Positions 8,663 to 19,243 are shown, numbered from the stretch's first letter. The stretch is 38,414 nt of DNA from Sulfurovum sp. (GCA_026991605.1 JALXBG010000147.1:1-38414); one strand, 5' to 3'. Notes: a model not told the origin generated them from the letters alone. A program made the numbers and translations.

Positions 8663-11201
8663 TGTCCTTTTTATCGTACTGTTTGCATGGCTCAGTGTAG
8701 GTGTAGAGATAGATACTTTCAAAGCATCAGGCTACCGTGTTGATGGATTATACATCAAACTTGATAAAAAGCTTACACTTAAGGCTGATAAAGTCGTTAT
8801 CCCTCAGCGTAAAGAAAATCCTTCCTTTGACCGTATTGATGAAACACTTGAGAGTATTAAATATCTTTTGACTTTCTTTGAACATATTGATTTGAAAAAA
8901 ATTGTATTTGATAACAACATTTTGGGTATTTATTTTTATGACAATATCCTTCAGTTAAGCAGTAAGGACTATCTGGTACGTGGTAATGTGCATAGAGAGG
9001 GTAAGATGCTCATAGGTGAGATACCTATACTTCTGCTAAAAGATCAGAATGTGACGATGAGGGGTACGTTTAGGTATGACTTGCATGAAGATGTATTGAC
9101 GACAAAGGGAAAGTTTGCACTCGATCGTTTTATTGGTGATTTTGAAGCAAGTAAAATAGAAGATGAAATTACATTTTCTCTAAAGAGTGAGCCATTCTCT
9201 GACTTGAAAGAAATTGTCGATAGATTTCCAATGATACCTGCAGTGAGAAGCTGGCTACTCGATAAAGTACAGGCAAAAAATTATCAACTACTTTCACTCA
9301 CAGGTGGGGGTACGATTGTTGATAAAGCCTTTAAAATTAATCTTGATCTACTGAAAGGAAAAGTACGTTTTAGTGATGTCAGTATTTATTTTAAAGAGGG
9401 GCTTGATCCTGTTTTAGCACCAAGTTTTGTGTTGAGTTATACGAATAAAAGCGGACTTTTCTTTGATTTGAAAAAACCTCGTTACCGAGGGCGTAACCTC
9501 GATGGTACTACAGTTTCCATTGTCAATTTACGAGATTATAATACTACATTAAAACTTGATTTGCATATGCGAAGCCCTATCGATAAGACGATGCATAAGA
9601 TATTGTCTGCATATGACATACCTATGCCTGTAATGCAAGAGCAGGGAGATGTCAATGCAACGATTAGACTAGATATTCCTCTGAAACATAAAGGCATCAC
9701 TGTTCTAACAGATCTGACGCTGGGTAAAGGTAAGATTGTTGTCAATCATATCCCATTTTTTGTACAAAGTGGTTATGTATCATATGCAGATGGACTAGTT
9801 CATTTGAACGATATTGTATTATCTCATAGCACGTATAATGGCATACTTGATGGTGATATTGATTTACATAAATCAACAGCATTTATGCTTTTTGATATGA
9901 AATATTTAACATTGAAAGCCAAAGATGAAGTACTCATCTCCTTAAAAAATGAAAAAATACCTGTAACACTAAATTATAAAGATTATATAGATATTAGCAT
10001 ACCAAAATATACTTTGAAACTTTTAAGTAGAAAAGATAAAACGATACTGACTATTGATGACTTGAACAAAGTAAAACAGTGTATTAGTGATGCTATCCCC
10101 ATAGAAAATGGTGGTAATCTAAAGATAAAAACAAAAGAGTTTAAAACCTATACTTTCAAAGGAGTAATGAAACGTGAATCGTGTTTTTTATATGAAAAAG
10201 AGGATGTATGTTTTGTCAATGTTCCTTACCATGGAACGGTAACACAAAATGATATCCAGTTTTATGCTTTTAATGATAGATTATATTATCAAAAATCAAA
10301 GTCTCGTCTTATTTTTAATGGTATTAATATTGATTTAAAAAGATTTTTAGCACAAGAGAATAAAAGTCTAAAGAAGCGTAAAAAAGTAAAAAGTGGTACG
10401 AAATTAATCATTATAGGAAAGAAAAGTCATTTGAGATATGATGATTATAGTCTGAATACAGACAGTTATGATGTAGAAGTGAAAAACAATGGTGACATTA
10501 AAGCCATCGGAAGTACAGATGGTGACATTGTCAAGTTTACAAAAGTGAATGATATCTTAACACTGCAGGCGTTACGCATTAAAGATAAAGTTTTACAGCC
10601 ACTTATTAATTTTTATGGTTTGCAAGGCGGCCGTTACTCTATCACAAAAACAGGTGTACCTTCGAAGGTGATGAAAGGTGAAATTATTGTTGAAGGGGGA
10701 GTGATGAAAGGATTTAAAGCCTATAACAATACTTTAGCTTTTATAAATACTATCCCAGCGTTGGCTACACTACACAAACCAGGATATTCTAGTGAAGGGT
10801 TTACCATTGAATCTGGTGTCATTGAGTATCGTATGATCAAAACAGATAAAATTGTATTTGACTCTATCTACATTAAAGGTGATTCTGCAACGATTGTTGG
10901 CAAAGGTGAAGTGGATTTAAAGAAAAAAACAATCAATGTTGAATTGGGAATACAAGTTGCACGTGAATTGGGAAAAGTAGTGGGGAGTATTCCACTTGTA
11001 GGCTATATTTTGGTAGGAAAAGATAAAAGTGTAACAGTGGGGCTTAAAATTATGGGAAGTTTGGAGAAACCAGATGTATCTGTTACTGCTGCAAAAGATA
11101 TACTCTCTTATCCTTTAGATATTATCAAACGTACTATTGAAGCACCGGGGCAACTTTTAACCCCAAAACAGCCAAAATTGAAAACTGACAATAAAAAATA
11201 G
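8589..11201 (+). CDS. Large AsmA/YhdP-like (DUF3971) envelope protein
   Basis: The protein has 870 residues: an N-terminal membrane helix (about 17-38), then a long beta-rich periplasmic region with no catalytic motif. The C-terminal 230 residues resemble the AsmA-like domain of YhdP: alternating strands, GGVMKGFKAYNNTLAFINTI, then VGSIPLVGYILVGKDKS. Relatives bridge the inner and outer membranes and are implicated in phospholipid transport. The ATG is preceded by AAAGG with 8-nt spacing, and no other start keeps the membrane helix. Its first 65-74 bases overlap the 5' end of mltG on the opposite strand. The next gene follows 14 bp downstream and is probably cotranscribed. Confidence 0.75.
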   Translation: MIKTSAIFSAHAIHVLIRNTLIFFIVLFIVLFAWLSVGVEIDTFKASGYRVDGLYIKLDKKLTLKADKVVIPQRKENPSFDRIDETLESIKYLLTFFEHIDLKKIVFDNNILGIYFYDNILQLSSKDYLVRGNVHREGKMLIGEIPILLLKDQNVTMRGTFRYDLHEDVLTTKGKFALDRFIGDFEASKIEDEITFSLKSEPFSDLKEIVDRFPMIPAVRSWLLDKVQAKNYQLLSLTGGGTIVDKAFKINLDLLKGKVRFSDVSIYFKEGLDPVLAPSFVLSYTNKSGLFFDLKKPRYRGRNLDGTTVSIVNLRDYNTTLKLDLHMRSPIDKTMHKILSAYDIPMPVMQEQGDVNATIRLDIPLKHKGITVLTDLTLGKGKIVVNHIPFFVQSGYVSYADGLVHLNDIVLSHSTYNGILDGDIDLHKSTAFMLFDMKYLTLKAKDEVLISLKNEKIPVTLNYKDYIDISIPKYTLKLLSRKDKTILTIDDLNKVKQCISDAIPIENGGNLKIKTKEFKTYTFKGVMKRESCFLYEKEDVCFVNVPYHGTVTQNDIQFYAFNDRLYYQKSKSRLIFNGINIDLKRFLAQENKSLKKRKKVKSGTKLIIIGKKSHLRYDDYSLNTDSYDVEVKNNGDIKAIGSTDGDIVKFTKVNDILTLQALRIKDKVLQPLINFYGLQGGRYSITKTGVPSKVMKGEIIVEGGVMKGFKAYNNTLAFINTIPALATLHKPGYSSEGFTIESGVIEYRMIKTDKIVFDSIYIKGDSATIVGKGEVDLKKKTINVELGIQVARELGKVVGSIPLVGYILVGKDKSVTVGLKIMGSLEKPDVSVTAAKDILSYPLDIIKRTIEAPGQLLTPKQPKLKTDNKK

Positions 11202-11215
11202 AGTATAATAAAGTT

Positions 11216-11923
11216 ATGAATAAATATCTATTACTTATAGCTGGACTTACTGTTTGTCTTTTTGCAAAGATTTCAGCGCAAGAAGCAGCAGAGCTGGAAC
11301 TGCGTGCAGCAGGTATTAGAAAAGAACTGCATATCCATACGCCTACAGCTAAAGAGAGAAAACTAGAGCGCATTCGTCATGAGCTTAATCTAGATTTTGA
11401 TACTTCCTCCAAAGAAGCACTTTTAGAGACAAATAAGCCTGATACAGTTGAGTCACTTGTGGCTTCTAAAAGTAGTAGTATCAGTGATGACATTAGCTCA
11501 GGATTTTCTACTATCACAAAAAAACTGGGACTTTCAGATGATGATATTGATGACGATAACGGATACTCATTTTCTGGTACTTTGAACAGCTTCTATGATA
11601 CTGTTGGACTAAAAGAAGGGGAGAGCTGGGGGATGCCTTCTTTCTTTGGTTTTAATGAAAAGAAAAAGAAGAAAAAATCACTTTTTGGTATAGGTATATT
11701 TGGAAATATCCAAGATACTGGTAATACCATCTTCAAGGGTATGAAATACTCTGGACAGTCTGCAGAGTTTAGTTCAGGAATGATTTATAAGAGTTCTAAA
11801 ATGTATAACACGATGTTTGGCATGTTTGAAGACTCACCTTTTAATGTATTTGAAGATGAGAAGGAGACATCAGTATTTGATGTCTTTGAGGGTGGGAATA
11901 AAGTATTAGACATGTTTAACTGA
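11216..11923 (+). CDS. Exported hypothetical protein
   Basis: The 235-residue product has a clear signal peptide (about 1-22, ending near ISA). A charged helical stretch follows, then an acidic Ser/Asp region (DDDIDDDNG) and a lysine block (KKKKKK) before a Gly/Phe-rich C-terminus with repeated short F-D/E patterns. I recognise no domain. Lying 14 bp after the AsmA-like gene, it probably belongs to the same transcript and may also act in the envelope (inference). Its 3' end overlaps a small minus-strand ORF by 18 bp. Confidence 0.65.
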   Translation: MNKYLLLIAGLTVCLFAKISAQEAAELELRAAGIRKELHIHTPTAKERKLERIRHELNLDFDTSSKEALLETNKPDTVESLVASKSSSISDDISSGFSTITKKLGLSDDDIDDDNGYSFSGTLNSFYDTVGLKEGESWGMPSFFGFNEKKKKKKSLFGIGIFGNIQDTGNTIFKGMKYSGQSAEFSSGMIYKSSKMYNTMFGMFEDSPFNVFEDEKETSVFDVFEGGNKVLDMFN

Positions 11924-12049
11924 GTGTTGTCTCTGTTCTTTAAGCACAGCTAATTTTTCTCTAAGAAGAGACTTTTCCTCTTCTGTGAGTCCATAGATAT
12001 GGAGTTGCTTACGAATTTTTTTAATTTCAATTTCTAATTTAGTTTTCAT
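11906..12049 (-). CDS. Small charged helical protein, hypothetical (47 aa)
   Basis: An ATG at 12049 opens a 47-codon frame ending in TAA at 11906. The product begins MKTKLEIEIKKIRKQLHIYG and continues as a Glu/Lys/Leu helix, likely a short coiled coil. Codon use looks coding, and it fills the gap downstream of the lolC/E-type gene on the same strand. No clear Shine-Dalgarno is visible and a terminator-like hairpin lies upstream of it, so its own promoter would be needed. It overlaps the convergent exported-protein gene by 18 bp. Function unknown. Confidence 0.45.
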   Translation of the reverse strand: MKTKLEIEIKKIRKQLHIYGLTEEEKSLLREKLAVLKEQRQHSVKHV

Positions 12050-12095
12050 AATGGCATTTTATCTTATCATTGTCATCCAATTGTCACTTTAAATA

Positions 12096-12118
12096 AAAAG
12101 AGAGAATTTTTCTCTTTT
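12096..12118 (-). terminator. Hairpin with T-rich tail downstream of the secA-lolC/E operon
   Basis: AAAAGAGA pairs with TCTCTTTT across a 7-nt loop. Read on the minus strand the stem ends in TTTTTATTT. It lies about 80-105 bp past the permease stop codon, which suits the end of the secA-permease operon. The stem is A/U rich, so it may be weak. Confidence 0.5.
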
Positions 12119-12200
12119 ATACTTTATTTAAAAGTTGTTTATAATAATAATTTATAATATAATAATATAAGTATATTGTCACAGAATTGTTATGTCTATA

Positions 12201-13418
12201 TTATTCGTTACGTAAAACCACCAATGGGTCTGTTTGTGAAGCTTTTTTAGCAGGGTAGAGAGAAGAAAGAAGGATGATAATACTTGTACCAATAATAATA
12301 AAACTAAAGTCACCCATAGTAAGATCAACAGGCAGTTTACTGGTACCATACACATCTTCAGGTATAGAGATAAGGTCAAAGGTCGTAAGTATCCAAATAC
12401 CAAAACCGCCAAGCATAGTCCCCGCTACAATGCCTGCCGAACCAATAACCAGCCCAAGTCTAAAGAAGATAACTTTTATTTCTGCTTTCGTAGCCCCTAG
12501 TGTACGCATGAGTGCGATTTCTCTTCTTCTGCTCATGACCGTCATAAGTAGGGAAGAGATGATGTTTAAAGAGGCTACAAGTATGATGAGGAGTAAGACT
12601 AAAAAGAGTGCTTTCTTCTCCATTTCCATAGCGGCAAAGAAGTTTCCATTTTGCTGCCACCAGCCTTCTATGACTACCATTTCAGGTAATGCAGCCTTAA
12701 TAGCATCTATTTTATCAATAGGGTCTTTCGTATAGACATGCAAGCCATCGTAGCTACCAGGGGTACGTTTTAGGAGCTTTTCAAAGGCTTCAAGTGTGGT
12801 GTACATGATGGCTTTGTCATAGGCCTTCAGTCCAGACTTAAAGACACCATCTACTACAAAACGTTTCTGCAAAGGCATCGTTCCGAAGCCTATGGCCTGT
12901 TGTTCTGAAAAGTAAAGGGTTACTTTGTCACCTACATGTGCATTCATCTCATAGGAGAGTCCTTCTCCTACAACGACTTTGAATTTGCTCTTGGATGTCC
13001 CTTTTGCCTCTTTGAAAATATGGTTAATCTCAGCTTCTTTTTGTGCATCAACACCATAGAGCAGAGAACCCTGTACAGCACCATCATTTTTTGTGATTAC
13101 CTGTGTAGTATAGTAGGGTGAAAATTTCAGTGAGGGGAACTGTCTTGAAAGTTTTTCTATGAGTTTGTCATTGACTGTATCTTCTGCTAATGGAAGTATA
13201 GTAAGTGGATAATTCATCACAAAAAGTTTTTTAGAAAATTCTTTTTGAGTACCATTCATAATCCCCATGGCTATCATCAGTACCATTACACCCGCAGCGA
13301 TACCCAAAAAGGCTAACATTGCAGAGATAAAAATAAAAGGATTTTCTTTGTCGTACTTGAGGTAGTGTTTGATGATGTGCCTAATAAATTTCTTATTAGG
13401 CGAGGGGAGTGTTTTCAT
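12201..13418 (-). CDS. LolC/LolE-type lipoprotein-releasing ABC permease (FtsX family)
   Basis: The protein has 405 residues from the ATG at 13418, which overlaps the secA stop as TAATG, showing translational coupling; the longer open frame into secA is a shadow. It has one membrane helix near residues 25-50 (FISAMLAFLGIAAGVMVLMI), a large periplasmic domain, then three C-terminal helices typical of MacB/FtsX permeases. The motif SRRREIALMRTLGATKAEI is characteristic. It should form the membrane part of the complex that extracts lipoproteins for transfer to LolA. A lolA gene lies just across secA. The LolD ATPase is not in the window. Whether it acts as LolC, LolE or a homodimeric LolF cannot be told. 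Confidence 0.88.
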   Translation of the reverse strand: MKTLPSPNKKFIRHIIKHYLKYDKENPFIFISAMLAFLGIAAGVMVLMIAMGIMNGTQKEFSKKLFVMNYPLTILPLAEDTVNDKLIEKLSRQFPSLKFSPYYTTQVITKNDGAVQGSLLYGVDAQKEAEINHIFKEAKGTSKSKFKVVVGEGLSYEMNAHVGDKVTLYFSEQQAIGFGTMPLQKRFVVDGVFKSGLKAYDKAIMYTTLEAFEKLLKRTPGSYDGLHVYTKDPIDKIDAIKAALPEMVVIEGWWQQNGNFFAAMEMEKKALFLVLLLIILVASLNIISSLLMTVMSRRREIALMRTLGATKAEIKVIFFRLGLVIGSAGIVAGTMLGGFGIWILTTFDLISIPEDVYGTSKLPVDLTMGDFSFIIIGTSIIILLSSLYPAKKASQTDPLVVLRNE

Positions 13419-16057
13419 TATGCCAATAAACCTTTTTTTGGGCCACTCTTTCCACAACAATTTTTGTATTTTTGACCAGATCCACAAGGACATGGGTCAT
13501 TTCTCTTTGGTTTTTTTGCTGCTCTTTGTGGTGTAAGCTTTTCTGAATCTTCAGCAATAGTACCTTCTTCGTACGATTGGTTCAGTGTTGCATCTGCGAC
13601 ATCAGCTTCGAGCTCTTCTCTGATATGCTCAACTGCTGCTTCTTCCTCTTCGGCTGTGGTAAAGTCGAACTGTACCAGCTGTAGGGTTTTAACGGCTTCA
13701 TGTTTAATGCGTGTTACCAAGTCCGTAAAGAGTTTATATGAGTCCTGTTTATACTCTGTAAGTGGATCTTTTTGGTTATAGCCTCTAAGACCAATTCCCG
13801 TTTTAAGTACATCCATCTCATAAAGGTGGTCTCTCCATTGAGGATCAAGTACTTGAAGGTATAAAATACGTTCTATTTCTTTACGTTGTTCAGGATCTAT
13901 TGGTTCCATTTTTGCTTCATAAAGATTTTCTAACATGTCACGTATCATGGTAGTCATCTCTTCTACTTCTTTACCTTTAAATTCCGTTGCATCCACTTCT
14001 ATATGCAACTCTTCTTTAATGAGTGCTGCAAGTTTTTCAACATCAAAGTCTTCCGTAGGCATACCTTCAAAGATTTCAGCTTCTGCCATAAGATGTGCGA
14101 TGTACTCTTCACGGTTCTCTTTGATTTTTGCATCAATGTCAAACTCAGGGTCAAGGAGTTGGTTTCTAAAGGCATAGATAGCTTTACGTTGGTGGTTTGC
14201 TACATCATCGTACTCTAAGATATGTTTACGAGATTCATAGTGTTGATTCTCTACTTTTTTCTGCGCTTTTTCAACAGAACGGGTTACAATTTTAGAATCA
14301 ATGTATTCACCATCTTCCACACCAAGTTTGTTCATGATATTTCTGATTTTCTCTCCACCAAAGATACGAAGAAGGTTATCATCTAGGCTTAGGAAGAATT
14401 GAGATTCACCTGGGTCACCTTGACGACCAGAACGTCCACGAAGCTGGTTGTCGATACGTCTACTCTCATGACGTTCAGTTCCTAGTATCATAAGACCGCC
14501 AAGTGCTTTAACCTCGTCGTCTATTTTGATGTCAACCCCACGTCCTGCCATGTTGGTTGCAACAGTGACTGCACCTTTTTGTCCGGCATTCATGATAATC
14601 TCTGCTTCTTGTGCGTGGTTTTTAGCGTTGAGCATGTTGTGAGGGATTTTCTCTTTTTTAAGTCTCTCATCAATCATCTCTGATTTCTCAATGGAAGCAG
14701 TACCGATAAGTACAGGCTGCCCTTTAGCATGCAGTTCTCTTACACGTTTTACAACTGCATCAAGTTTTTCACGCTCTGTGTTATAGATGAGATCATTTTT
14801 ATCTAACCTTGCTATAGGTACATTGGTAGGGATGGAGATAACTTCCAAATTGTAAATTTGAGAAAATTCTGTGGCTTCTGTTTGTGCTGTACCTGTCATA
14901 CCTGCAAGTTTGTCATAGGCTCTAAAGTAGTTTTGGTAGGTAATCTCTGCAAGGGTTTGTGACTCTTCTTGAATCTCTACATCTTCTTTACACTCCAGTG
15001 CTTGGTGTAGCCCTTCTGAATATCTACGTCCTTCACTTAAACGTCCTGTAAATTCATCAACGATGATAATTTCATTATCTTGGACAACATAGTCTACATC
15101 TTTTTCAAATATGTAATGTGCTTTAAGTGCTTGGTCAAGGTGGTGAGAGAGTGCAGCATTTTCAAGTGAGTAGAGGTTGTCTACTTCAAAGAGGTCTTGT
15201 GCTTTTTGTAGACCATCTTCTGTCATGATGATAGTTCTGTTCTTTTCATCTACAATGAAGTCACCAGTCGTTTTCTCATCTTCTCCTGCTTTGACTTCTA
15301 TTTTTTCTCCACGTTCCATCTGTCTTGCTATTTTGTCAGCTTGTGCATAGTAACTGTGGTCACGCTGTGTCGGACCAGAAATGATAAGTGGTGTTCTTGC
15401 TTCATCAATAAGAATGGAGTCGACTTCATCGATGATGGCATAGTGATGATTACGTTGTGCTTTCTCTTCGGCACGTACTTTCATGTTATCACGTAAATAG
15501 TCAAATCCGTACTCGTTGTTTGTACCATAAGTAATATCAGCAGCATATTGTGCTTTTCTAGCCATATCATCATGAATGTCCGCAGTAAGACAACCTACAG
15601 TGTATCCTAAAAATTCATAGATAGGAGACATTTCAGCACTGTCACGGCTAGCAAGGTAATCATTCACGGTAACGATATGTACGCCTTTACCTTCCATGGC
15701 ATTGAGTACTACAGCAAGTGTGGCAACGAGTGTTTTACCTTCACCTGTTTTCATCTCTGCAATATTCCCATCATGAAGTACCATACCCCCAACCATTTGG
15801 ACATCATAGTGTCTCATACCAAGGGTACGTTTAGCAACTTCTCTGGTGATGGAAAAAGAGTCAGAAAGGACATCGTCTAACGTTTTTTCTCCATTTTGTA
15901 CGGCTGAACGCAAAGCATTAAATGCTGCTTTGAGTGCATCATCATCCATAGCTTCATACTGTGCTTCTAAGGCGTTAATAGGTTGTACTTTTTTGAGATA
16001 ATTTTTTACGATTTTATCATTTTGCGTGCCGAAAACTTTGAGGATACTTTTTATCAT
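13418..16057 (-). CDS. secA: Preprotein translocase ATPase SecA
   Basis: This full-length 879-residue SecA drives proteins through SecYEG. Visible are Walker A (MKTGEGKT), Walker B region ([18 protein letters not shown]), [29 protein letters not shown] (motif VI area), and the C-terminal zinc-binding SEC-C motif [13 protein letters not shown]. The ATG at 16057 follows AGGAAAC. The last A of its stop is shared with the start codon of the Lol permease. It is divergent from lolA across a 175-bp promoter region. Confidence 0.98.
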   Translation of the reverse strand: MIKSILKVFGTQNDKIVKNYLKKVQPINALEAQYEAMDDDALKAAFNALRSAVQNGEKTLDDVLSDSFSITREVAKRTLGMRHYDVQMVGGMVLHDGNIAEMKTGEGKTLVATLAVVLNAMEGKGVHIVTVNDYLASRDSAEMSPIYEFLGYTVGCLTADIHDDMARKAQYAADITYGTNNEYGFDYLRDNMKVRAEEKAQRNHHYAIIDEVDSILIDEARTPLIISGPTQRDHSYYAQADKIARQMERGEKIEVKAGEDEKTTGDFIVDEKNRTIIMTEDGLQKAQDLFEVDNLYSLENAALSHHLDQALKAHYIFEKDVDYVVQDNEIIIVDEFTGRLSEGRRYSEGLHQALECKEDVEIQEESQTLAEITYQNYFRAYDKLAGMTGTAQTEATEFSQIYNLEVISIPTNVPIARLDKNDLIYNTEREKLDAVVKRVRELHAKGQPVLIGTASIEKSEMIDERLKKEKIPHNMLNAKNHAQEAEIIMNAGQKGAVTVATNMAGRGVDIKIDDEVKALGGLMILGTERHESRRIDNQLRGRSGRQGDPGESQFFLSLDDNLLRIFGGEKIRNIMNKLGVEDGEYIDSKIVTRSVEKAQKKVENQHYESRKHILEYDDVANHQRKAIYAFRNQLLDPEFDIDAKIKENREEYIAHLMAEAEIFEGMPTEDFDVEKLAALIKEELHIEVDATEFKGKEVEEMTTMIRDMLENLYEAKMEPIDPEQRKEIERILYLQVLDPQWRDHLYEMDVLKTGIGLRGYNQKDPLTEYKQDSYKLFTDLVTRIKHEAVKTLQLVQFDFTTAEEEEAAVEHIREELEADVADATLNQSYEEGTIAEDSEKLTPQRAAKKPKRNDPCPCGSGQKYKNCCGKSGPKKGLLA

Positions 16058-16232
16058 TGTATATGTTTCCTAATATTATAATGGGGATAATTTTATCTAA
16101 ATAGTGATTAATAACCCGTTAGTAAATGTTTTCCACTCACACTTCATTCACTATTTTATGTCAAACTGCTATTGTTTAACACCCTTCAAGTGCTATTTTG
16201 GTATATTTTCACTAAGAATTAAGGAAAAAAGA

Positions 16233-16754
16233 ATGAAATTACTATTAGGAATTATCATAGTGAGTTCTATGGCATTGTCTAACATAAACTTGCCACAGAA
16301 CTTTACATCAGACTTTATACAAATGGTTACGAATACAAAGAAAAAGGTTATTACTTACAGTGGAAAAGTGTATTTTTCAGATAATAAACTTTTTAAATGG
16401 AGTTATTTAGAACCTACTAAAAAAGAGGTCTGTACCGATGGAAAAGAACTGCTTGTGGTTGACCATGATTTGGAACAGGTTTCTGCATTTTACATAAACA
16501 AAGGTTTAGATATAGCGAAAATTTTAACCCAAGCCAAGCACTATCAAGACAACATTTATCTTGCAGACTTTGATGGCAAAAAGTACACGATACAACTCAA
16601 TGATGCACAAGAACTACAGAGTATTGCTTACTTTGATGAACTTGATAACAAAGTGCAAATACTTTTTACACATATGAAGTATCAAAAAGGAAAGTTGCCA
16701 AGTAAAGAGATGCAGTGTAGCTATCCTCTAGAATATGATGTGATAAGAGGTTAA
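16233..16754 (+). CDS. lolA: LolA-like periplasmic lipoprotein carrier
   Basis: I chose the ATG at 16233, after AAGGA; it gives 173 residues with a signal peptide of about 16-18 residues (MKLLLGIIIVSSMALS). The upstream in-frame extension to 16104 is unlikely. The mature part is the LolA half-barrel: FTSDFIQMVTN, SGKVYFSDNKLFKWSYLEP, then a strand-rich core. It carries outer-membrane lipoproteins across the periplasm. The setting beside secA and a LolC/E-type permease is consistent. Its stop overlaps the rmuC start as TAATG. Confidence 0.85.
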   Translation: MKLLLGIIIVSSMALSNINLPQNFTSDFIQMVTNTKKKVITYSGKVYFSDNKLFKWSYLEPTKKEVCTDGKELLVVDHDLEQVSAFYINKGLDIAKILTQAKHYQDNIYLADFDGKKYTIQLNDAQELQSIAYFDELDNKVQILFTHMKYQKGKLPSKEMQCSYPLEYDVIRG

Positions 16755-18307
16755 TGATGAATGAACTTATTGCAAAGATACAAAGTGATTCTACGATGAT
16801 GCTTATGGCTATTATCGCAGTGGTTGTGTTACTTGTTATCGTTTTAACTATTGTAGTCTCTGCGATGCGCGTAAAAACGTATAAAGACAGATGGTGGAAT
16901 GTGACTGTTGATAACAAAGAAAAAGCAGAATATATCTCGGCAATAGAGCGTGAACTTCAAGCCTATAAAATCAAAAATGCCAGTAATGCCCAAGAACTTT
17001 CACAGTTTGCAGATACAAAAGAGCGTCTGAAGACAGCGCAGGATGAGTTTTATATTTTGCAAAAAAATTTTAATGAACTTGAAAAAGAATTAAGTCAGCT
17101 AAGAGCTAAGCTTGAGAGTGCAGAAGGTATGTATGAGACACTCTCTCATGCGCATAAAGAGCTTCAAGAGAGAAATGAAAGTCTACTTGAGGATAACAGC
17201 CGTTATCGTACAAACAATGCGAGGCTTCTCATGAAACTTGAGAGTGAAGAGCGACATGCTTTTTCTAAGCAAGAGATGATGTCTTCACATGAACAAAAGA
17301 TAAAAGCGGAGTTTGAAGCTTTGGCTAAAAAGGTTTTTAACGGAAATTCTCAAAAGTTTGCAGAGTTTTCCAAAGAGAACATGAACTCGATGATTAAACC
17401 GCTTCAAATACAAATTTCAGAGTTTAAAAAACAGGTATCAGATAGTTATAAGGTAGAGAGTGAAAATATAACAGTACTTGAAAATGAGATAAACTCTCTT
17501 AAAGAGTTCAATGAAAAGATAAGTAAAGATGCCATTACCTTTACCAATGCACTTAAAGGTGAGAGTAAACAGCAAGGTGTCTGGGGTGAGATGATTCTAG
17601 AACATGTACTTGAAGCTTCGGGACTTCGTAAAGGCTTTGAGTTTGAGCGTTCAATTCCGTTAAAAACGGATGGTAATGAAACGTTAGATACTGATGTAAT
17701 AGTTCATATACCAAATAATAGAGACCTGATTATTGATGTAAAAACTTCTTTGGTGGCGTATGTACGTTATATCAATGCAGAGAATGATGCACTTAAAGAG
17801 AAGTATCTAAAAGCGCATTTGGAGTCCATACGTACACATGTTGCAGGACTTTCTATACAGAACTATGAACGCTTAAAAGAGGTCAATACACTTGATTTTA
17901 TTTTTATGTTTATGCCTATTGAAGGGGCATTGGCAGTGGCACTGGAGCATGACAATAGCATCTATGACAATGCCTTTAAAAACAAGATATTTCTTGTTGA
18001 ACCCAGCACACTTCTTGTCGCGATGAGAGCGGTAGAGAATGTATGGAAGTTTGAACGCCAAAACCAAAACGCCCAAGAGATTACACGGAGTGCAGGGGCT
18101 ATGTATGACAAGTTTGTTGGTTTTTCTGAAGACTTGGTGAAGATTTCTAAGCAGATATATGGCATACAAGGTAGTTTATCTGCTGTATGTAATAAGCTTA
18201 CTGATGGTAAGGGCAATTTGTTTAAACAGGTACAACAACAGAAAGAATTTGATGTACAGACAAATAAAAAGACCCCCAAAGATTTAAGAGGTGATAAACA
18301 TGTATAA
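16754..18307 (+). CDS. rmuC: RmuC family DNA recombination protein
   Basis: The protein has 517 residues: an N-terminal membrane helix (about 15-37), a long coiled coil (about 50-190), then the RmuC nuclease-like domain. Typical motifs are QQGVWGEMILEHVLEASGL, DTDVIVHIPNNRDLIIDVKT and FIFMFMPIEGALAVAL. The family limits DNA inversions and has a PD-(D/E)xK-like fold. The start may be 16754 or the adjacent ATG at 16757. It overlaps lolA by one base and the ppk2 start by 8 bp, so lolA-rmuC-ppk2 form a tight operon. Confidence 0.93.
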   Translation: MMNELIAKIQSDSTMMLMAIIAVVVLLVIVLTIVVSAMRVKTYKDRWWNVTVDNKEKAEYISAIERELQAYKIKNASNAQELSQFADTKERLKTAQDEFYILQKNFNELEKELSQLRAKLESAEGMYETLSHAHKELQERNESLLEDNSRYRTNNARLLMKLESEERHAFSKQEMMSSHEQKIKAEFEALAKKVFNGNSQKFAEFSKENMNSMIKPLQIQISEFKKQVSDSYKVESENITVLENEINSLKEFNEKISKDAITFTNALKGESKQQGVWGEMILEHVLEASGLRKGFEFERSIPLKTDGNETLDTDVIVHIPNNRDLIIDVKTSLVAYVRYINAENDALKEKYLKAHLESIRTHVAGLSIQNYERLKEVNTLDFIFMFMPIEGALAVALEHDNSIYDNAFKNKIFLVEPSTLLVAMRAVENVWKFERQNQNAQEITRSAGAMYDKFVGFSEDLVKISKQIYGIQGSLSAVCNKLTDGKGNLFKQVQQQKEFDVQTNKKTPKDLRGDKHV

Positions 18308-19112
18308 GCAAAAGATTGTCTATACAAAAGATTTACCTGAATATATAAAAGATTCTTCAAAAGTATTTAAAAAAAATGGCAATATTAAACGTGATTTTTA
18401 TGAAGAAGAGTCACTGAAACTTCAGTATGAGTTGGTAAAACTCCAAAAATGGATTATAGATAACGATAAGCGTCTACTTGTCATTTTTGAAGGTATGGAC
18501 ACAGCAGGGAAAAGCTCAACGATTAAAGAATTTAATGCCTACTTAAACCCTAGAGAAGCACGTTCAGTCGCACTTCCAAAGCCTAATTCAAAAGAACTTG
18601 GACAGTGGTATTTTCAACGTTATCTCAAACAGATACCCAATGCTGGAGAGATAGTCTTTTTTGATAGAAGTTGGTACAATAGAGCAGGGATAGAATTGAT
18701 CTTTGGTTTTTGTACACAGGCACAGCATGAACACTTTTATAAACAGGTCAATGGGGTAGAAGAGATGTTGGTTGATGATGGTATGCTCTTTTTCAAGTTT
18801 TACCTAAACATCTCCAAAGGGACTCAGGAAAACCGCATTAAAGACCGTGAAAATGACCCACTCAAAAGCTGGAAACTCTCAGAACTTGACTACAAGTCTA
18901 TGGCGAAGTACCACGAATATGAGGTACTACGTGATAAAATGTTCAACATCTCAGGAACCAAGCATGCTCCATGGTGCGAATTAGATGCCAACGATAAAAA
19001 ACGTGCACGTATTAATGCTGTGCGTTATTTGCTTTTCAACATACCTTATGAAGGTAAGGATGAAGCGCTTATTTGTGGGGTAGATGTAGCTATTGTTAGA
19101 CTAAATCATTGA
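18300..19112 (+). CDS. ppk2: Polyphosphate kinase 2 (PPK2)
   Basis: The protein has 270 residues from the ATG at 18300, preceded by AGAGGTGA; the frame also has an ATG at 18291 with a poorer site. It is a P-loop kinase: Walker A GMDTAGKS (65-72), Walker B VFFDRSWYNRAG, and lid KDRENDPLKSWKLSELD. The length and single domain fit one-domain PPK2 enzymes that phosphorylate nucleoside mono- or diphosphates with polyphosphate. Substrate class cannot be assigned from sequence alone. It overlaps the end of rmuC. The 167-bp stretch to the next gene holds only a promoter. Confidence 0.93.
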   Translation: MYKQKIVYTKDLPEYIKDSSKVFKKNGNIKRDFYEEESLKLQYELVKLQKWIIDNDKRLLVIFEGMDTAGKSSTIKEFNAYLNPREARSVALPKPNSKELGQWYFQRYLKQIPNAGEIVFFDRSWYNRAGIELIFGFCTQAQHEHFYKQVNGVEEMLVDDGMLFFKFYLNISKGTQENRIKDRENDPLKSWKLSELDYKSMAKYHEYEVLRDKMFNISGTKHAPWCELDANDKKRARINAVRYLLFNIPYEGKDEALICGVDVAIVRLNH

Positions 19113-19243
19113 TTAAAAAATTTATGCTGAAATGAAAATTGGTTTTTTTATGGTATTGTAACTTAGGTTGCATTGGTTATATGGGAGTATCTTTACACAC
19201 TTTAAGTCTAACTTATATAATATACTCTCTTTAACTCTATAGA

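Noticed and set aside
12460-12735. Open frames antisense to or shifted within the Lol permease
   Set aside because: They are shadows; the permease frame carries the family motifs and couples to the secA stop.
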